A stretch of DNA of 64,000 nucleotides from UBA9410 sp963933065 (GTDB lineage Bacteria; Actinomycetota; Acidimicrobiia; Acidimicrobiales; MedAcidi-G1). A model generated the notes under the pieces. It did not search any database. It saw only the letters and a list, made by a program, of their open reading frames with translations, and was not told the DNA's origin. Of this stretch, positions 44,315 through 53,488 are shown one piece after another (the first letter of the stretch is position 1; the number at the start of each line of letters is the position of its first letter). The DNA is taken from positions 1 through 64,000 of the forward strand of contig CAWVUB010000001.1 in NCBI GenBank assembly GCA_963933065.1. The letters are read 5' to 3'. The position numbers and the translations under genes were made by a program.

Positions 44315-44662
44315 TTAGTCAGAGGCCAGAAGGTCGCCAAGGTCTTCGAGTAGATTTTTCGCTGCGACAAGCTTGCGTGGATCACCTTGCAGGATTAGAT
44401 CTCCGTCGATAACCGCCTTCAGTGGATCCAACGAACCATTCGCCATGGCCAGAGCGGTGGATCTTTGGGTGTGAAACGAAACGTCGGGTGTCTGGGCTGG
44501 GCCAAATTGGACCTGTACCGTTCCGTTTGCTACCACTAGATGCCATGTTGGGCCGTCAACTACTTGGTACTCCAGCACAAGGGCTATTCCCTCAGCCACA
44601 AAGCGTCCGTGGGCGGCTTCGGCAAGCGCCTCTATCCATTCCTTGGTAAGCGGTTGGGCCAT
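44315..44662 (-). CDS. SCP2 sterol-transfer-domain-like protein
   Basis: A 115-residue protein resembling SCP2 domains: an N-terminal helix, then a beta sheet with WHLVVANGTVQVQFGPAQTPDVSFHT and the helix-turn ALAMANGSLDPLKAVIDGDLILQGDPRKL. Such domains bind lipids or acyl-CoA. ATG at 44662. It overlaps nothing coding on the other strand if the swivel-domain gene starts at 44745, and the two diverge. Ligand unknown. Confidence 0.75.
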   Translation of the reverse strand: MAQPLTKEWIEALAEAAHGRFVAEGIALVLEYQVVDGPTWHLVVANGTVQVQFGPAQTPDVSFHTQRSTALAMANGSLDPLKAVIDGDLILQGDPRKLVAAKNLLEDLGDLLASD

Positions 44663-44744
44663 CTACGGGAGCCTAAGGGTGGAGCGCAGACCCTGGGGGG
44701 TGAGCATGGTCTTATCGTGTCATCACGACTACGGTCCCGTGTCA

Positions 44745-45131
44745 ATGAGAGAGACAGATGAAGTGGGACGCGGACAGAAGACCTACGACTTCGGAACTGT
44801 GCGAGGTCGGTGGCTTCGTCTTGAGGGTCCGGACGACGTTTTGGCCCTTATGGATGCTGAGGGTTCAGATGCTGGAGCTCAAGGTGTTATCGCTGTGGTC
44901 CGTGATGCCGGGGCCACATTTCTAGGTCCGATATTTGCCGATTTGGCAGGCGTGGTTTGCACGGGTGGCACCATCCGCAGCCATATCGGAATCATTAGCC
45001 GGGAGTATCGAATCCCTGGGTTGATTGCCATGGAGTTCACCGCCCCGGACGCCTCCGAGCCATCGGACGGGACCTTGGTAGAGATGGACGCTTCTGGCGG
45101 AGATGGCGTGTTACGTCTGCTGACACCGTGA
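44745..45131 (+). CDS. Stand-alone PEP-utilising swivelling phosphohistidine domain
   Basis: A 128-residue protein that is only the swivel domain of PEP synthase, PPDK and enzyme I. The phosphohistidine is H80 in VVCTGGTIRSHIGIISREYRIPG (read as CTGGTIRSHIGIISRE), and the SDGTLVEMDASGGDGVL end is typical. Normally this domain moves phosphate between an ATP-binding and a PEP-binding domain; neither is adjacent. Start is uncertain (ATG 44745, or ATG 44706 after GGGGTG). Its stop overlaps the next gene's start as GTGA, so the products are coupled. Confidence 0.75.
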   Translation: MRETDEVGRGQKTYDFGTVRGRWLRLEGPDDVLALMDAEGSDAGAQGVIAVVRDAGATFLGPIFADLAGVVCTGGTIRSHIGIISREYRIPGLIAMEFTAPDASEPSDGTLVEMDASGGDGVLRLLTP

Positions 45132-46273
45132 GTACCTCGGAGACCGACCCTTTAGTTCGCGATCGGGTCAACGGGTGGATCGGCGCCATCAACCCGATCA
45201 CTCGTCGCCTGGTTAACGAGCGCACGGCTTACGAATCCCAACTCATTCCAGTGAGTCAGTACGTGGCCGTATCGTGCATTGAGGCTTTCTTGCGCTATCC
45301 CGAGGCCATCGAAGTCATCACCGCCGCCCGATCGCCGGCCGATATTGGGGCAATGGCCCGTCGGCCAAGTTGTCAAGCCAACTCTGTTTTCTTGTGGGGT
45401 GTGGCCAATTTTTTCTTAATCGGTCGAAACGTTATGAATATGGTCGACCCGTCGATTGACGCCGGAGCGGTGGGTCTGGCCCGGGCCGAGACCGTGTTGG
45501 AATTCTGGGCTCAGACCTCGATGTCCTACCGAGGAGGCAGCCATCTCCACGCGGGTGAGGTTGGCGACCGCAATGACGTGCTGGGTGCTGATTTGGTCGA
45601 AACCCTGGTTGCTGGTGTCACGCCAGTCGATGATCGACGTCAAGAACGGATCCGTCGGGCTAACGCCACCATCATCAATCACCTCTTCCTGCTTTACTTC
45701 GATACGCGCGTGGGCCATGGCGATACTGGTCCTTACCAGTTGGGAGATGGTCGCACTCTGGTAGTGCGCGACTACTTTCGCTTGGGTCGAAGTGACTTTG
45801 CCTGGTCCAACGTGGCAGCCGATGTGCCATTCGTCAACCTGACAGCAGCCTTCGTGTTGGGTGATGGAGTCGAGATATCAATTACTGACTATGGAACCAC
45901 GGTGTCTTCCCCGGAGGACTACCTCGAGCATCTAGTGGGATTCGGTCTGTGGAGCACTGACGGTGTAGCACCGGGCGGTGCGCCACGGCTGCTAGATGAT
46001 GACGATATGGATCGGGTGGCCATGGCCTGTCGAGCAGCCCAGAAGCGGCATTACCGAGATATTGTCGCTATGACCCGTGATCAGCGGATTTCCTGTGGGG
46101 CCTACGTCTACTTCACCTTCCTGCGCCCGTTTGCCGAACTGGCTGGTGTGACTAACGAGATTGACTGGGCGTGTCCGCGTGACACTCCAGACGAGTTGTA
46201 CCAACTAGTCACGGTTGAAGGTGACCCGCCGGAACAGGATTCCGATGCCGCACCCTTTGCTCTCTACAGCTGA
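45128..46273 (+). CDS. Conserved-looking protein of unknown function coupled to the swivel domain
   Basis: A 381-residue soluble protein, GTG start at 45128 overlapping the swivel-domain stop. No signal or membrane segment. Stretches with a conserved look are NPITRRLVNERTAYESQLIP, FLWGVANFFLIGRN, SMSYRGGSHLHAGEVGDRND and INHLFLLYFDTRVGHGDTG. I recognise no nucleotide-binding motif. Because the upstream gene supplies only a phosphate-carrying histidine domain, this protein is a candidate to donate, accept or sense that phosphate, which is inference from position alone. Confidence 0.75.
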   Translation: MSTSETDPLVRDRVNGWIGAINPITRRLVNERTAYESQLIPVSQYVAVSCIEAFLRYPEAIEVITAARSPADIGAMARRPSCQANSVFLWGVANFFLIGRNVMNMVDPSIDAGAVGLARAETVLEFWAQTSMSYRGGSHLHAGEVGDRNDVLGADLVETLVAGVTPVDDRRQERIRRANATIINHLFLLYFDTRVGHGDTGPYQLGDGRTLVVRDYFRLGRSDFAWSNVAADVPFVNLTAAFVLGDGVEISITDYGTTVSSPEDYLEHLVGFGLWSTDGVAPGGAPRLLDDDDMDRVAMACRAAQKRHYRDIVAMTRDQRISCGAYVYFTFLRPFAELAGVTNEIDWACPRDTPDELYQLVTVEGDPPEQDSDAAPFALYS

Positions 46274-46278
46274 GCGCG

Positions 46279-47016
46279 GTGTTAGATCATGGGGTTTCCC
46301 ACTGTTTGGCCTGGTGGGCAGAAGATGGGCTGATGGCTGGGCTGCTGAATCTCCAGGTGCGCAGCGGCTCGGTTGATGTACGACCGGCCCGATTTGAATT
46401 CGGGTTGGTGGAAGTGGCAGAGCCGTCAGTGCTGATTGTTGATCATGATGTGCTGCCGCCACGTGGTGGTGGACTGGAAATTCGAGCATCAGGTCTCTGG
46501 GCTGAGGTGGTAGTTGAAGAGCCACCCAGTGGTGAACGGGGGCATGTGGGAGTAGGACTGGAGGCGTTTGGGGTGGCTCTCGACGATCCAGAGGATGCTT
46601 GGAGAGGTGGTCCTGACCACCAGTTTCGTGGTGTACGAACCCCGGTGGGCCTAGATCTTGGTGGGGAGTCGATAGGTGCGCCTGTTGAGGGCCAATGGGG
46701 CGTAGGTGTGCCCTGTCGGGTCGTTGGTGAAGTGCTGACTGCTGACCGGGTGGTCGACCTTGATGGTTGGGGCTGGTGGCTTGTAGGAGAGTGTGATTCG
46801 GTTGCAGCAACTGCGTTGGTGCGCCTCGATGATGGGACTTGGGACCCGCCGGATGTTGAACCAACCAGTTGGCAGATCGACAACTTGGTCGGTCGATTCC
46901 CGATTCTTAGGAGTGGTTCAGGAGGTGTGGTGAGGAAGATCGACCGTCGGTTCGGCACTGTTGTTCATGTAGACGGGCGTCGCGGGCTCGGCTGGATTGA
47001 GGAGCGTTTGTCCTAG
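46279..47016 (+). CDS. Hypothetical beta-rich protein, third gene of the swivel-domain cluster
   Basis: A 245-residue protein from GTG 46279, five bases after the previous stop. It is rich in Gly, Val and Trp, with regular beta-strand patterns (SVLIVDHDVLPPRGGGLEI, GLWAEVVVEE, DLDGWGWWLVGECDS), which suggests a beta barrel or lipocalin/AttH-like fold. No signal peptide. Function unknown. Convergent with the DUF368 gene, overlapping it by four bases. Confidence 0.65.
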   Translation: MLDHGVSHCLAWWAEDGLMAGLLNLQVRSGSVDVRPARFEFGLVEVAEPSVLIVDHDVLPPRGGGLEIRASGLWAEVVVEEPPSGERGHVGVGLEAFGVALDDPEDAWRGGPDHQFRGVRTPVGLDLGGESIGAPVEGQWGVGVPCRVVGEVLTADRVVDLDGWGWWLVGECDSVAATALVRLDDGTWDPPDVEPTSWQIDNLVGRFPILRSGSGGVVRKIDRRFGTVVHVDGRRGLGWIEERLS

Positions 47017-47945
47017 TTGGCGTCTCTGTTGATTAGAGAACGTTGTCGAACCAGGCGCTCGACGCTAAGAACTACGACCACCATGCTGGCAGCTAGCAGG
47101 GTCGGTACCACCAGACCACTGGCGGCATCGGGCCAGCCGACGGAAGTACCTTCCATGGACTCTTCGACATGGCGGCCGGCGACTCCAACACCGTTGGGCC
47201 AGGGCCATAACACCCGTACCGATCCAAGCAGTAGTCCCACCATGGCGGCCAGCACCTCGTCTGGATGATCAGCCAAAAGTCGGGCCAGCAGTGTCGAGAA
47301 GCAGACCAGACCGACCAAGGCGCCACCCCCGAAGATTGCAGCTTCGATTATCATCCGATCATCGACTATGTCGAGCATCGCGGTGTACATGCCCAGCATG
47401 AGTAGAAGAAACGAGCCGGAGATTCCTGGTAGGACCATTGCGCAAATAGCTATGGCACCTGACGCGAACAGCGCCGCTGCGGATGGCTCATCCAAGGGCG
47501 CGCTCTGCCAGCCCAACGCTACGAATAGGGCCATGCCGATGGCGCCAGCGATGGTGACACGACGTGCAGTCCAATTTACGTCCTTCTGGACGACTATTAC
47601 TGAAGCGCCCACTAAACCCATGAAGAGTCCAGCCATTGGTTCAGGATGCTCCACGAGGGCGTTTTCGATCACACTGGCGAGCAGCACTACGGCGGCAAGG
47701 AGTCCTATCAGCAGTGGGATGAGGAATCCCCAGTCGATGCGGGTGAACTGACGGACTGCTCCACGGAGATCGCCTCTGATGAGGCGGCGGATGGCCTTCC
47801 CACCATTGTCGATATTGACGATGAGACGGTTGTAGATACCAGTAAGTAGGGCAACTGTGCCGCCGGAGACACCGGGAACCAGATCGGCGGCACCCATAGC
47901 TGCACCCCGACCAACTAGTCCCACGGTTTTTCGCAGGCTGGTCAT
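47013..47945 (-). CDS. DUF368 / PopT-family undecaprenyl phosphate translocase
   Basis: A 310-residue membrane protein with about eight helices. The two family signatures are GAADLVPGVSGGTVALLTGIY near the N-terminus (read as AADLVPGVSGGTVALL) and VLPGISGSFLLLMLGMY in the second half, an internal repeat. DUF368 proteins were shown to recycle C55-P carrier lipid across the membrane, alongside DedA proteins. The start ATG is at 47945. Convergent with the hypothetical gene at 46279. Confidence 0.88.
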   Translation of the reverse strand: MTSLRKTVGLVGRGAAMGAADLVPGVSGGTVALLTGIYNRLIVNIDNGGKAIRRLIRGDLRGAVRQFTRIDWGFLIPLLIGLLAAVVLLASVIENALVEHPEPMAGLFMGLVGASVIVVQKDVNWTARRVTIAGAIGMALFVALGWQSAPLDEPSAAALFASGAIAICAMVLPGISGSFLLLMLGMYTAMLDIVDDRMIIEAAIFGGGALVGLVCFSTLLARLLADHPDEVLAAMVGLLLGSVRVLWPWPNGVGVAGRHVEESMEGTSVGWPDAASGLVVPTLLAASMVVVVLSVERLVRQRSLINRDAN

Positions 47946-47975
47946 TTCGTTATCCAGTCCATGTCACCTTCAAGG

Positions 47976-48452
47976 TCATTTAGGGTCCACCGCGGCCAGG
48001 TCTGAGGCCAAGTAGGGGCTAAGGCGATCAATCATCGAAGCAGGAAATCGGGTCGGTCGGCCGTTAGTTCCGGTAACCGCAGCTACAACGTCTTGGGTGG
48101 CTAATACTTGGTTGGCTCCAGACTCGGTATCTAGGCGTAAAATTCGCTGTCCCCATAGCGACGATGCCCGGCGGATTTCTAGAACTTCGGTCTCTACGAT
48201 AAGCGCGTCCCCACCCACAGCAGAGGCTAAGAATTTTGTGGAGATCTGACTGACTACGAAGCGGAAGCCCGCACTCTCCAGATCATGAAGCCCTAGTCCG
48301 GCCTCCTCGAGTAGTTCGATTCGTCCGGTCTCGAACAACTGGACGTAGACGCTGTGGTTGAGGTGGCCGTAAGGATCTAGTTCGTAGAAACGGACTTTGA
48401 CGGGATGGAGGTGGGGCACATCGTCGACGCTAGCCCCACCCCCGAAGGCCAC
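47976..48452 (-). CDS. Acyl-CoA thioesterase, 4HBT hotdog fold
   Basis: About 158 residues with a single hotdog domain: VKVRFYELDPYGHLNHSVYVQLFETGRIELL, where the Asp in ELDPYGHLNH is the expected catalytic acid, then FVVSQISTKFLASAVGGDALIVETEV. This is the YbgC/FadM-like pattern of enzymes cleaving acyl-CoA. GTG 48452 has GAGGG ahead and is preferred; GTG 48419 is an alternative. A frame open to 48530 overlaps the divergent hydrolase and is rejected. Confidence 0.85.
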   Translation of the reverse strand: MAFGGGASVDDVPHLHPVKVRFYELDPYGHLNHSVYVQLFETGRIELLEEAGLGLHDLESAGFRFVVSQISTKFLASAVGGDALIVETEVLEIRRASSLWGQRILRLDTESGANQVLATQDVVAAVTGTNGRPTRFPASMIDRLSPYLASDLAAVDPK

Positions 48453-48468
48453 GGGTACCCTCGGCGCC

Positions 48469-49332
48469 GTGGTAAAGCAAACTCCTTTCACCGTCGAGAT
48501 TTTCTCAGAGTGCTTTGAGGCATCAGCCACAGATAAGACTCACACTGATTCCCTGCCGGTGCTCTTGGTTTCAGGGGCCGACGCCCAATGCACACAATGG
48601 GTGCCGGCACTTATCGAGCCACTGCAGGCGCTCGGTCACCAAGTGGTTCGCTATGACCACCGGGATAGCGGTCTATCCACGAAGGTGCCAGCCGATGTCT
48701 TCTACACGTTAGATGACCTAGCCGACGACGCGTTAACTGTGATGAAGACTTACGGGATACAGCGCGCTCACATCATCGGGCGATCAATGGGTGGCATGGT
48801 TGGCCAACTTTTAGCCCTTAACCACCCTGACTGTGTTGCCACGCTCACCCTGGTTTGCTCAACTCCTGGATTAGGTGATGAGCGCCTCCCGATGGCTGCC
48901 GACTGGCTTTTGGAGCTTATGACCGAAAGGCTGTTTGCCGGGCCGCCACTGTCTGATGTTGACCGTGCGGCCTGGATAGTGGAACAAGATGAGTGGTTCG
49001 CAGGGCCCCGTTTTGTTGAGCGAACTGAGTTGCGGATCCGTAAGGCATTAGACGAAGTGGCCCGGTCCTGGTATCCGGAGTCAGGTCACGGAGCGGCGGT
49101 GGGTGCTTCACCGTCGCGTCTAGATCGTTTAGATGAGATCACAGCACCCACTCTCGTTGTGCACGGCACAGTTGATCCGGTGTTCAGTGTTGAGCACGCT
49201 CTGGCACTGGCCGAGGGCATCTCAGGCGCCGAGCTTTGGCTGGTTGATGAACTTGGCCACGAACTGCCTGACAGCCTGCTACCAGAATTAGTTGAGCGAC
49301 TGCGCCGACATTTTTCACAGCCCCCTAACTAG
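48469..49332 (+). CDS. Alpha/beta hydrolase
   Basis: A 287-residue alpha/beta-fold hydrolase. The nucleophile elbow is IIGRSMGGMVGQLLA, the acid is in VVHGTVDPVFSVEHA and the histidine in DELGHELPDSL. YDHRDSGLSTK is the oxyanion-region motif common to esterases and aclacinomycin methylesterase-like proteins. GTG 48469 starts the conserved part; upstream frame to 48397 covers the divergent thioesterase start. Divergent from the thioesterase, so both may share control. Substrate unknown. Confidence 0.88.
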   Translation: MVKQTPFTVEIFSECFEASATDKTHTDSLPVLLVSGADAQCTQWVPALIEPLQALGHQVVRYDHRDSGLSTKVPADVFYTLDDLADDALTVMKTYGIQRAHIIGRSMGGMVGQLLALNHPDCVATLTLVCSTPGLGDERLPMAADWLLELMTERLFAGPPLSDVDRAAWIVEQDEWFAGPRFVERTELRIRKALDEVARSWYPESGHGAAVGASPSRLDRLDEITAPTLVVHGTVDPVFSVEHALALAEGISGAELWLVDELGHELPDSLLPELVERLRRHFSQPPN

Positions 49333-49785
49333 CGGTGAATCCGGGAAGTGACTGTGTCTCACATCCAAGGGCGACAGTGTTGGCGGGTTTGTTTTTGGGC
49401 CACCACCTATCGGGGTTCTCCCCCGGCCGGCATGTCTCTACTTCTGGAAGATCGGTTGGGCGAACTCGTTAATTAGGACTTGGAGTTGCCTATCAGGCCC
49501 CGAGCCGGAAGCTGATCACCTAATTCTCTGATCAGGATTAACGGTGAGACAGTTGCTTTGGAACGCGAGCAAGTTTCCTTCCCGCCAAAGTTAATTATGG
49601 TTGGCCGCTTCAATAACTTGCTCTCACGAGCACCCGTAGTTTGATTTAGTTGAACGTGGGGTGATCGCATAATCGAACTCCAGTCAAAGGGTTGTGCTGA
49701 AGGAGACTCGTGTCAGCGAGTCAGGGCGTCCCGATTTGCGATGGGTTAGTTGCAGTTACCACTATTCAGGCAGCGAAAATCTGGA
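49333..49785. other. Gene-free convergent region
   Basis: A 453-bp stretch between the ends of the hydrolase (plus) and sdhB (minus). I see no convincing gene: the one 65-codon frame on the minus strand has no family resemblance. It holds an inverted repeat GACTCG-TGTCAG-CGAGTC at 49707-49724, 62 bp past the sdhB stop, with no T run, so termination there is uncertain. AT content seems somewhat higher than in flanking genes. Confidence 0.6.
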
Positions 49786-50568
49786 CTAGTGCTGTCCGGC
49801 TAACGCTCGATTCTTTATCTTTGCCTTCATATAGTCCCGGTTCATGAATGCAATGAAATCCAGTGAGATCTCCTTTGGGCACGCCGCAGAGCATTCACCA
49901 TGGTTGGTGCATGAGCCGAAGAACTCTTCCATGGTCTCGACCATGGTTTCGGTCCGACTCCACCGTTCAGCCTGACCTTGAGGCAGGAGTCCAAGGTGGC
50001 CGATCTTGGCCGATGTGAATAATTGGGCAGCGGAGTTAGGGCAGGCCGCTACACAGGCACCACACCCGATGCACGCCGCAGCATCGAACGCCATGTCGGC
50101 AGCCGCTTTGGGCACCGGGGTGAGATTGGCTTCGGACGCAGCACCAGTATTGACCGAGATGTAGCCTCCGGATTCGATGATGCGGTCCAGCGGCGAGCGG
50201 TCTACGGCTAAATCCCGAATTACCGGGAAGCCGGCGGCTCGGAACGGCTCAACGACAATCTGATCTCCGTCATTGAACTCTCTCATATGTAGTTGGCATG
50301 TGGCCGTGGCCTTCTGTGGCCCGTGAGCTCGACCGTTTATCATCACACCACAAGTGCCACAAATACCCTCTCGGCAGTCGCTCTCGAAGGCCAACGGTTC
50401 AGTGCCAACCTCGTTGAGTTGCTCGTTGAGCTGATCAAGCATCTCTAGGAATGAGGCGTCTGTGCTGATGGTTTGTTGGTGGACTTCGAACCCCCCAGTG
50501 TCAGTTGGGCCGTCTTGGCGCCATACCTTCAGGGTTACGTTGATGGTCTCGCCATGTCCAGAACTCAT
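49786..50568 (-). CDS. sdhB: Succinate dehydrogenase iron-sulfur subunit
   Basis: A 260-residue subunit that carries electrons from SdhA to quinone. The [2Fe-2S] cysteines are in SDCREGICGTCGVMINGRAHGP (read as CREGICGTCG) and ATCQLH. The C-terminal domain has CIGCGACVAACP and SCTNHGECSAACP for the [4Fe-4S] and [3Fe-4S] clusters. ATG 50568. Last gene of sdhC-sdhA-sdhB, 26 bp after sdhA. Architecture fits the B-type enzymes of Actinobacteria and Bacteroidetes. Confidence 0.96.
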   Translation of the reverse strand: MSSGHGETINVTLKVWRQDGPTDTGGFEVHQQTISTDASFLEMLDQLNEQLNEVGTEPLAFESDCREGICGTCGVMINGRAHGPQKATATCQLHMREFNDGDQIVVEPFRAAGFPVIRDLAVDRSPLDRIIESGGYISVNTGAASEANLTPVPKAAADMAFDAAACIGCGACVAACPNSAAQLFTSAKIGHLGLLPQGQAERWSRTETMVETMEEFFGSCTNHGECSAACPKEISLDFIAFMNRDYMKAKIKNRALAGQH

Positions 50569-50594
50569 GTCGAACCTCTCCTTCTAGCCTGCGT

Positions 50595-52559
50595 TTACTT
50601 GTACGAGCGCTGTGATAGCGCCACGTTTTCGAATGACAACTCCTCGCGGTGGCGGGTCTGGGCAGTGCCCACCCCATTCCATTCCCAGGCAGCGACATGT
50701 GAAAAGTTCTCGTCGTCTCGTTGCGCCTCACCGTCGTCTGTTTGGTGCTCCTCACGAAAGTGGCCCCCTGCCGATTCTTCCCGTTCCAGAGCATCTCGAG
50801 CCATCAATTCTGCCAACTCAAAGAAGTCGGCCACCCGGCCAGCTTTTTCCAGTGACTGATTGAGTGTCTCTGCGCTGCCTAACACTCTCACATTGGTTTG
50901 GAACTCCTCGCGCAAGGTGGGGATCTCGCTGAGCGCCTTCTCCAAGCCGACTTTGCTACGAGCCATCCCGATGTAATCCCAAACGATCCGACCCAACTCA
51001 CGGTGGTAATAGTCGACCGAGTGGGTGCCGTTGATTGACAGCCATCGTTGCTGTTCATTTTTAACTTCAGCCACTGCATTGGTGAACACTGGATCGTCGG
51101 TGGGCACAGCCTGCTGTCCCAGCATGTCGGCAAGGTTGTCACCAATCGTGTACGGCAACACGAAGTAGCCATCCGCCAGTCCTTGCATGAGGGCACTGGC
51201 CCCAAGCCGATTGGCACCGTGGTCAGAAAAGTTGGCCTCGCCTATTGCGTACAGGCTGGGGATAGTTGTCATCAGGTTGTAGTCCACCCAAAGTCCACCC
51301 ATCGTGTAGTGGATTGCCGGGTAGATCCTCATTGGCTGTTCGTACGGGTTTTCACCAGTGATGCGTTGATACATGTCGAAGAGGTTTCCGTACTTGGCTG
51401 AGATGGCCTCCGCTCCGTCGCGGGCGATGGCCGCTGCGAAGTCGAGATAGACCCCATTTTTCAATGGACCAACGCCACGGTTCTCGTCGCAAACCGTCTT
51501 GGCGTTACGCGAGGCAACATCCCGGGGCACCAAGTTACCAAAGGCTGGATATTTGCGTTCCAAATAGTAGTCGCGGTCAACCTCGGGAATGTCGGCTGCC
51601 GGTCGGCTGTCGTCGAACCCTTCGGGCACCCAAATCCGACCGTCATTGCGGAGCGATTCCGACATGAGGGTGAGTTTTGACTGGAAGTCGTCACTTACCG
51701 GAATACAGGTCGGGTGGATTTGAGTGAAGCAGGGATTCGCGAAAAAGGCTCCTTCTCGATGGGCCCGCCAGGCTGCTGTGACATTACACATCATGGCGTT
51801 GGTCGAGAGAAAGTAGACGTTGCCGTAGCCGCCAGTTGCAAGAACTACAGCGTGGGCTGAGTGTGAGGTGACTTCCCCGGACAGAAGGTCCCGAACAATG
51901 ATGCCGCAGGCCCGACCATCCTTGACCACTACCTTAAGCATCTCTGAGCGGGTGTGTAACTCCACGGTGCCTGCACCGACCTGGCGCATCAGCGCCGAGT
52001 AGGCACCCACCAGTAACTGTTGGCCGGTTTGGCCTCGGGCGTAGAAGGTACGTGAGACCTGGGCTCCACCAAATGACCGATTATCCAGAAGCCCCCCGTA
52101 ATCGCGGGCAAATGGCACACCCTGTGCGGTGGCTTGGTCGATGATGTTGACTGACACCTCGGCTAGGCGATGGACGTTGGCCTCCCGGGATCGGTAGTCG
52201 CCTCCCTTAACGGTGTCGTAGAAGAGCCGGTGCACTGAGTCACCATCGTTCGTGTAGTTCTTAGCCCCATTGATGCCGCCTTGGGCCGCGATGGAGTGAG
52301 CCCGGCGAGGGCTGTCGTGAAAGGTGAAGGCCTTAACCCGGTAGCCAAGTTCACCAAGGGAGGCTGCCGCCGATGCACCTGCCAGTCCAGTGCCAACCAC
52401 GATTACTTCGAACTTGCGCTTGTTGTTGGGGTTAACCAACTTCATAGAGAACTTATGGTTCTCCCATTTAGTGGCAATGTCACCGGGAGGGACTCGTCCA
52501 TTGAGAGTCGGGTTTTCTGTTCTAGGGGTCTCTGGCATCGAAGCGTTCATCTCATTCAT
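50595..52559 (-). CDS. sdhA: Succinate dehydrogenase flavoprotein subunit
   Basis: A 654-residue subunit oxidising succinate to fumarate. FAD motif VVGTGLAGASAAASLGELGY, the histidine for covalent FAD in RRAHSIAAQGGINGAKNY, catalytic arginine region in HPTCIPVSDD and RYPRDVASR-like LVPRDVASRNAK, then IPSLYAIGEANFSDHGANRLGA. ATG 52559 with GGAG about 10 bases upstream; a second ATG at 52550 is possible. Second gene of the sdh operon. Confidence 0.96.
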   Translation of the reverse strand: MNEMNASMPETPRTENPTLNGRVPPGDIATKWENHKFSMKLVNPNNKRKFEVIVVGTGLAGASAAASLGELGYRVKAFTFHDSPRRAHSIAAQGGINGAKNYTNDGDSVHRLFYDTVKGGDYRSREANVHRLAEVSVNIIDQATAQGVPFARDYGGLLDNRSFGGAQVSRTFYARGQTGQQLLVGAYSALMRQVGAGTVELHTRSEMLKVVVKDGRACGIIVRDLLSGEVTSHSAHAVVLATGGYGNVYFLSTNAMMCNVTAAWRAHREGAFFANPCFTQIHPTCIPVSDDFQSKLTLMSESLRNDGRIWVPEGFDDSRPAADIPEVDRDYYLERKYPAFGNLVPRDVASRNAKTVCDENRGVGPLKNGVYLDFAAAIARDGAEAISAKYGNLFDMYQRITGENPYEQPMRIYPAIHYTMGGLWVDYNLMTTIPSLYAIGEANFSDHGANRLGASALMQGLADGYFVLPYTIGDNLADMLGQQAVPTDDPVFTNAVAEVKNEQQRWLSINGTHSVDYYHRELGRIVWDYIGMARSKVGLEKALSEIPTLREEFQTNVRVLGSAETLNQSLEKAGRVADFFELAELMARDALEREESAGGHFREEHQTDDGEAQRDDENFSHVAAWEWNGVGTAQTRHREELSFENVALSQRSYK

Positions 52560-52576
52560 GTGGTCGTTTCTCCGGC

Positions 52577-53416
52577 TCAGTGATCTAGTGCCTGTTCGGC
52601 AAGGCACGCGTTGCCCTCGATCTCACCGATCGGGCAGTGCCGTTCGTCCTCATCGATCAGTCCAGCCTGAGTCAGAACTGGAAAACTCAGGTTGCCGACC
52701 AAGATAAGGCCAGCCAAAACGGTAGCCAAGCTCCTGCGTAGTTTGTTGTAACGCGGGTTGTTCACGCCGAGGCTCTGGAACATCGACCACGCCCCGTGGA
52801 AGATGTGCCATGCCAGTGCCACGTTGGCAACTACGTAGAGAATGGCCACCGGCAGGTTGCCCAGTGATGTGGACACGTTGTGGTATGGGTCGCCGGGTAC
52901 GAAGGCATCACCCAGCCACCACCCCCAGGTCAGGTCGGCCAGGTGGTAGAACACGAAGAGAGCGATGATGGGCCCAGTCCAGCGCATTGTGCGACTGGCA
53001 AACGTTGCAGCCACATGGTCGCGGCCACCTTCGTACTTCTTGACTCCGCTGATCCGACTGGCGTTTTCGCTGGCGTTGCCGCTCATTCGGCTCAGAGTGA
53101 TCGCTGAGTGCAAGTGCAGAACAAACATGCCAAGCAGGCCAACGCGGAGGAGCCACAGAACGGCACCTTTCGGGATCAGACCACTTCCTAGAGTGCGAAG
53201 CGACTCGGCGTACTCGTGCATCCGGGCTGGGCCTTCGTACACGTGGAGGTTGCCAATCATGTGGACCAGCACGAAGCCGATTAAGCCAATGCCTGTGATG
53301 GCCATGACCCACTTGCGGCCTACAGCGCTCTGGTACAGGTTCAGTGGGAAAGGGTATTGGCGACCTTGAGGTCGAATCGGCGCCACGCGGTAGCGCTGAT
53401 CAGTGGTCTGGGCCAT
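52577..53416 (-). CDS. sdhC: Succinate dehydrogenase cytochrome b subunit (single-chain, type B)
   Basis: A 279-residue membrane anchor with five helices, the diheme single-chain form also found in Wolinella and Bacillus types. Histidines in helices are candidate heme ligands: GFVLVHMIGNLHVY, FVLHLHSAITL, FVFYHLADLTW and ALAWHIFHGAW. ATG 53416 with GGAGGAG close ahead. First gene of the operon; the 72-bp gap to the upstream glycosidase-like gene should hold the promoter. Confidence 0.93.
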   Translation of the reverse strand: MAQTTDQRYRVAPIRPQGRQYPFPLNLYQSAVGRKWVMAITGIGLIGFVLVHMIGNLHVYEGPARMHEYAESLRTLGSGLIPKGAVLWLLRVGLLGMFVLHLHSAITLSRMSGNASENASRISGVKKYEGGRDHVAATFASRTMRWTGPIIALFVFYHLADLTWGWWLGDAFVPGDPYHNVSTSLGNLPVAILYVVANVALAWHIFHGAWSMFQSLGVNNPRYNKLRRSLATVLAGLILVGNLSFPVLTQAGLIDEDERHCPIGEIEGNACLAEQALDH

Positions 53417-53488
53417 GGTCTCCTCCTCGCGTGTCAACCCCAGAGCGGCGGGCGGGGCGACTTCTACCCGGATGGTAGCGGGCGCTGT

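Noticed and set aside
49473..49670. 65-codon minus-strand frame after sdhB
   Set aside because: No ribosome site, no hydrophobic or domain pattern, and it lies in an AT-richer non-coding region.
49707..49724. GACTCG/CGAGTC hairpin as terminator of sdhB
   Set aside because: Six-bp stem without a T run on the minus strand; kept only as a note in the gene-free region.
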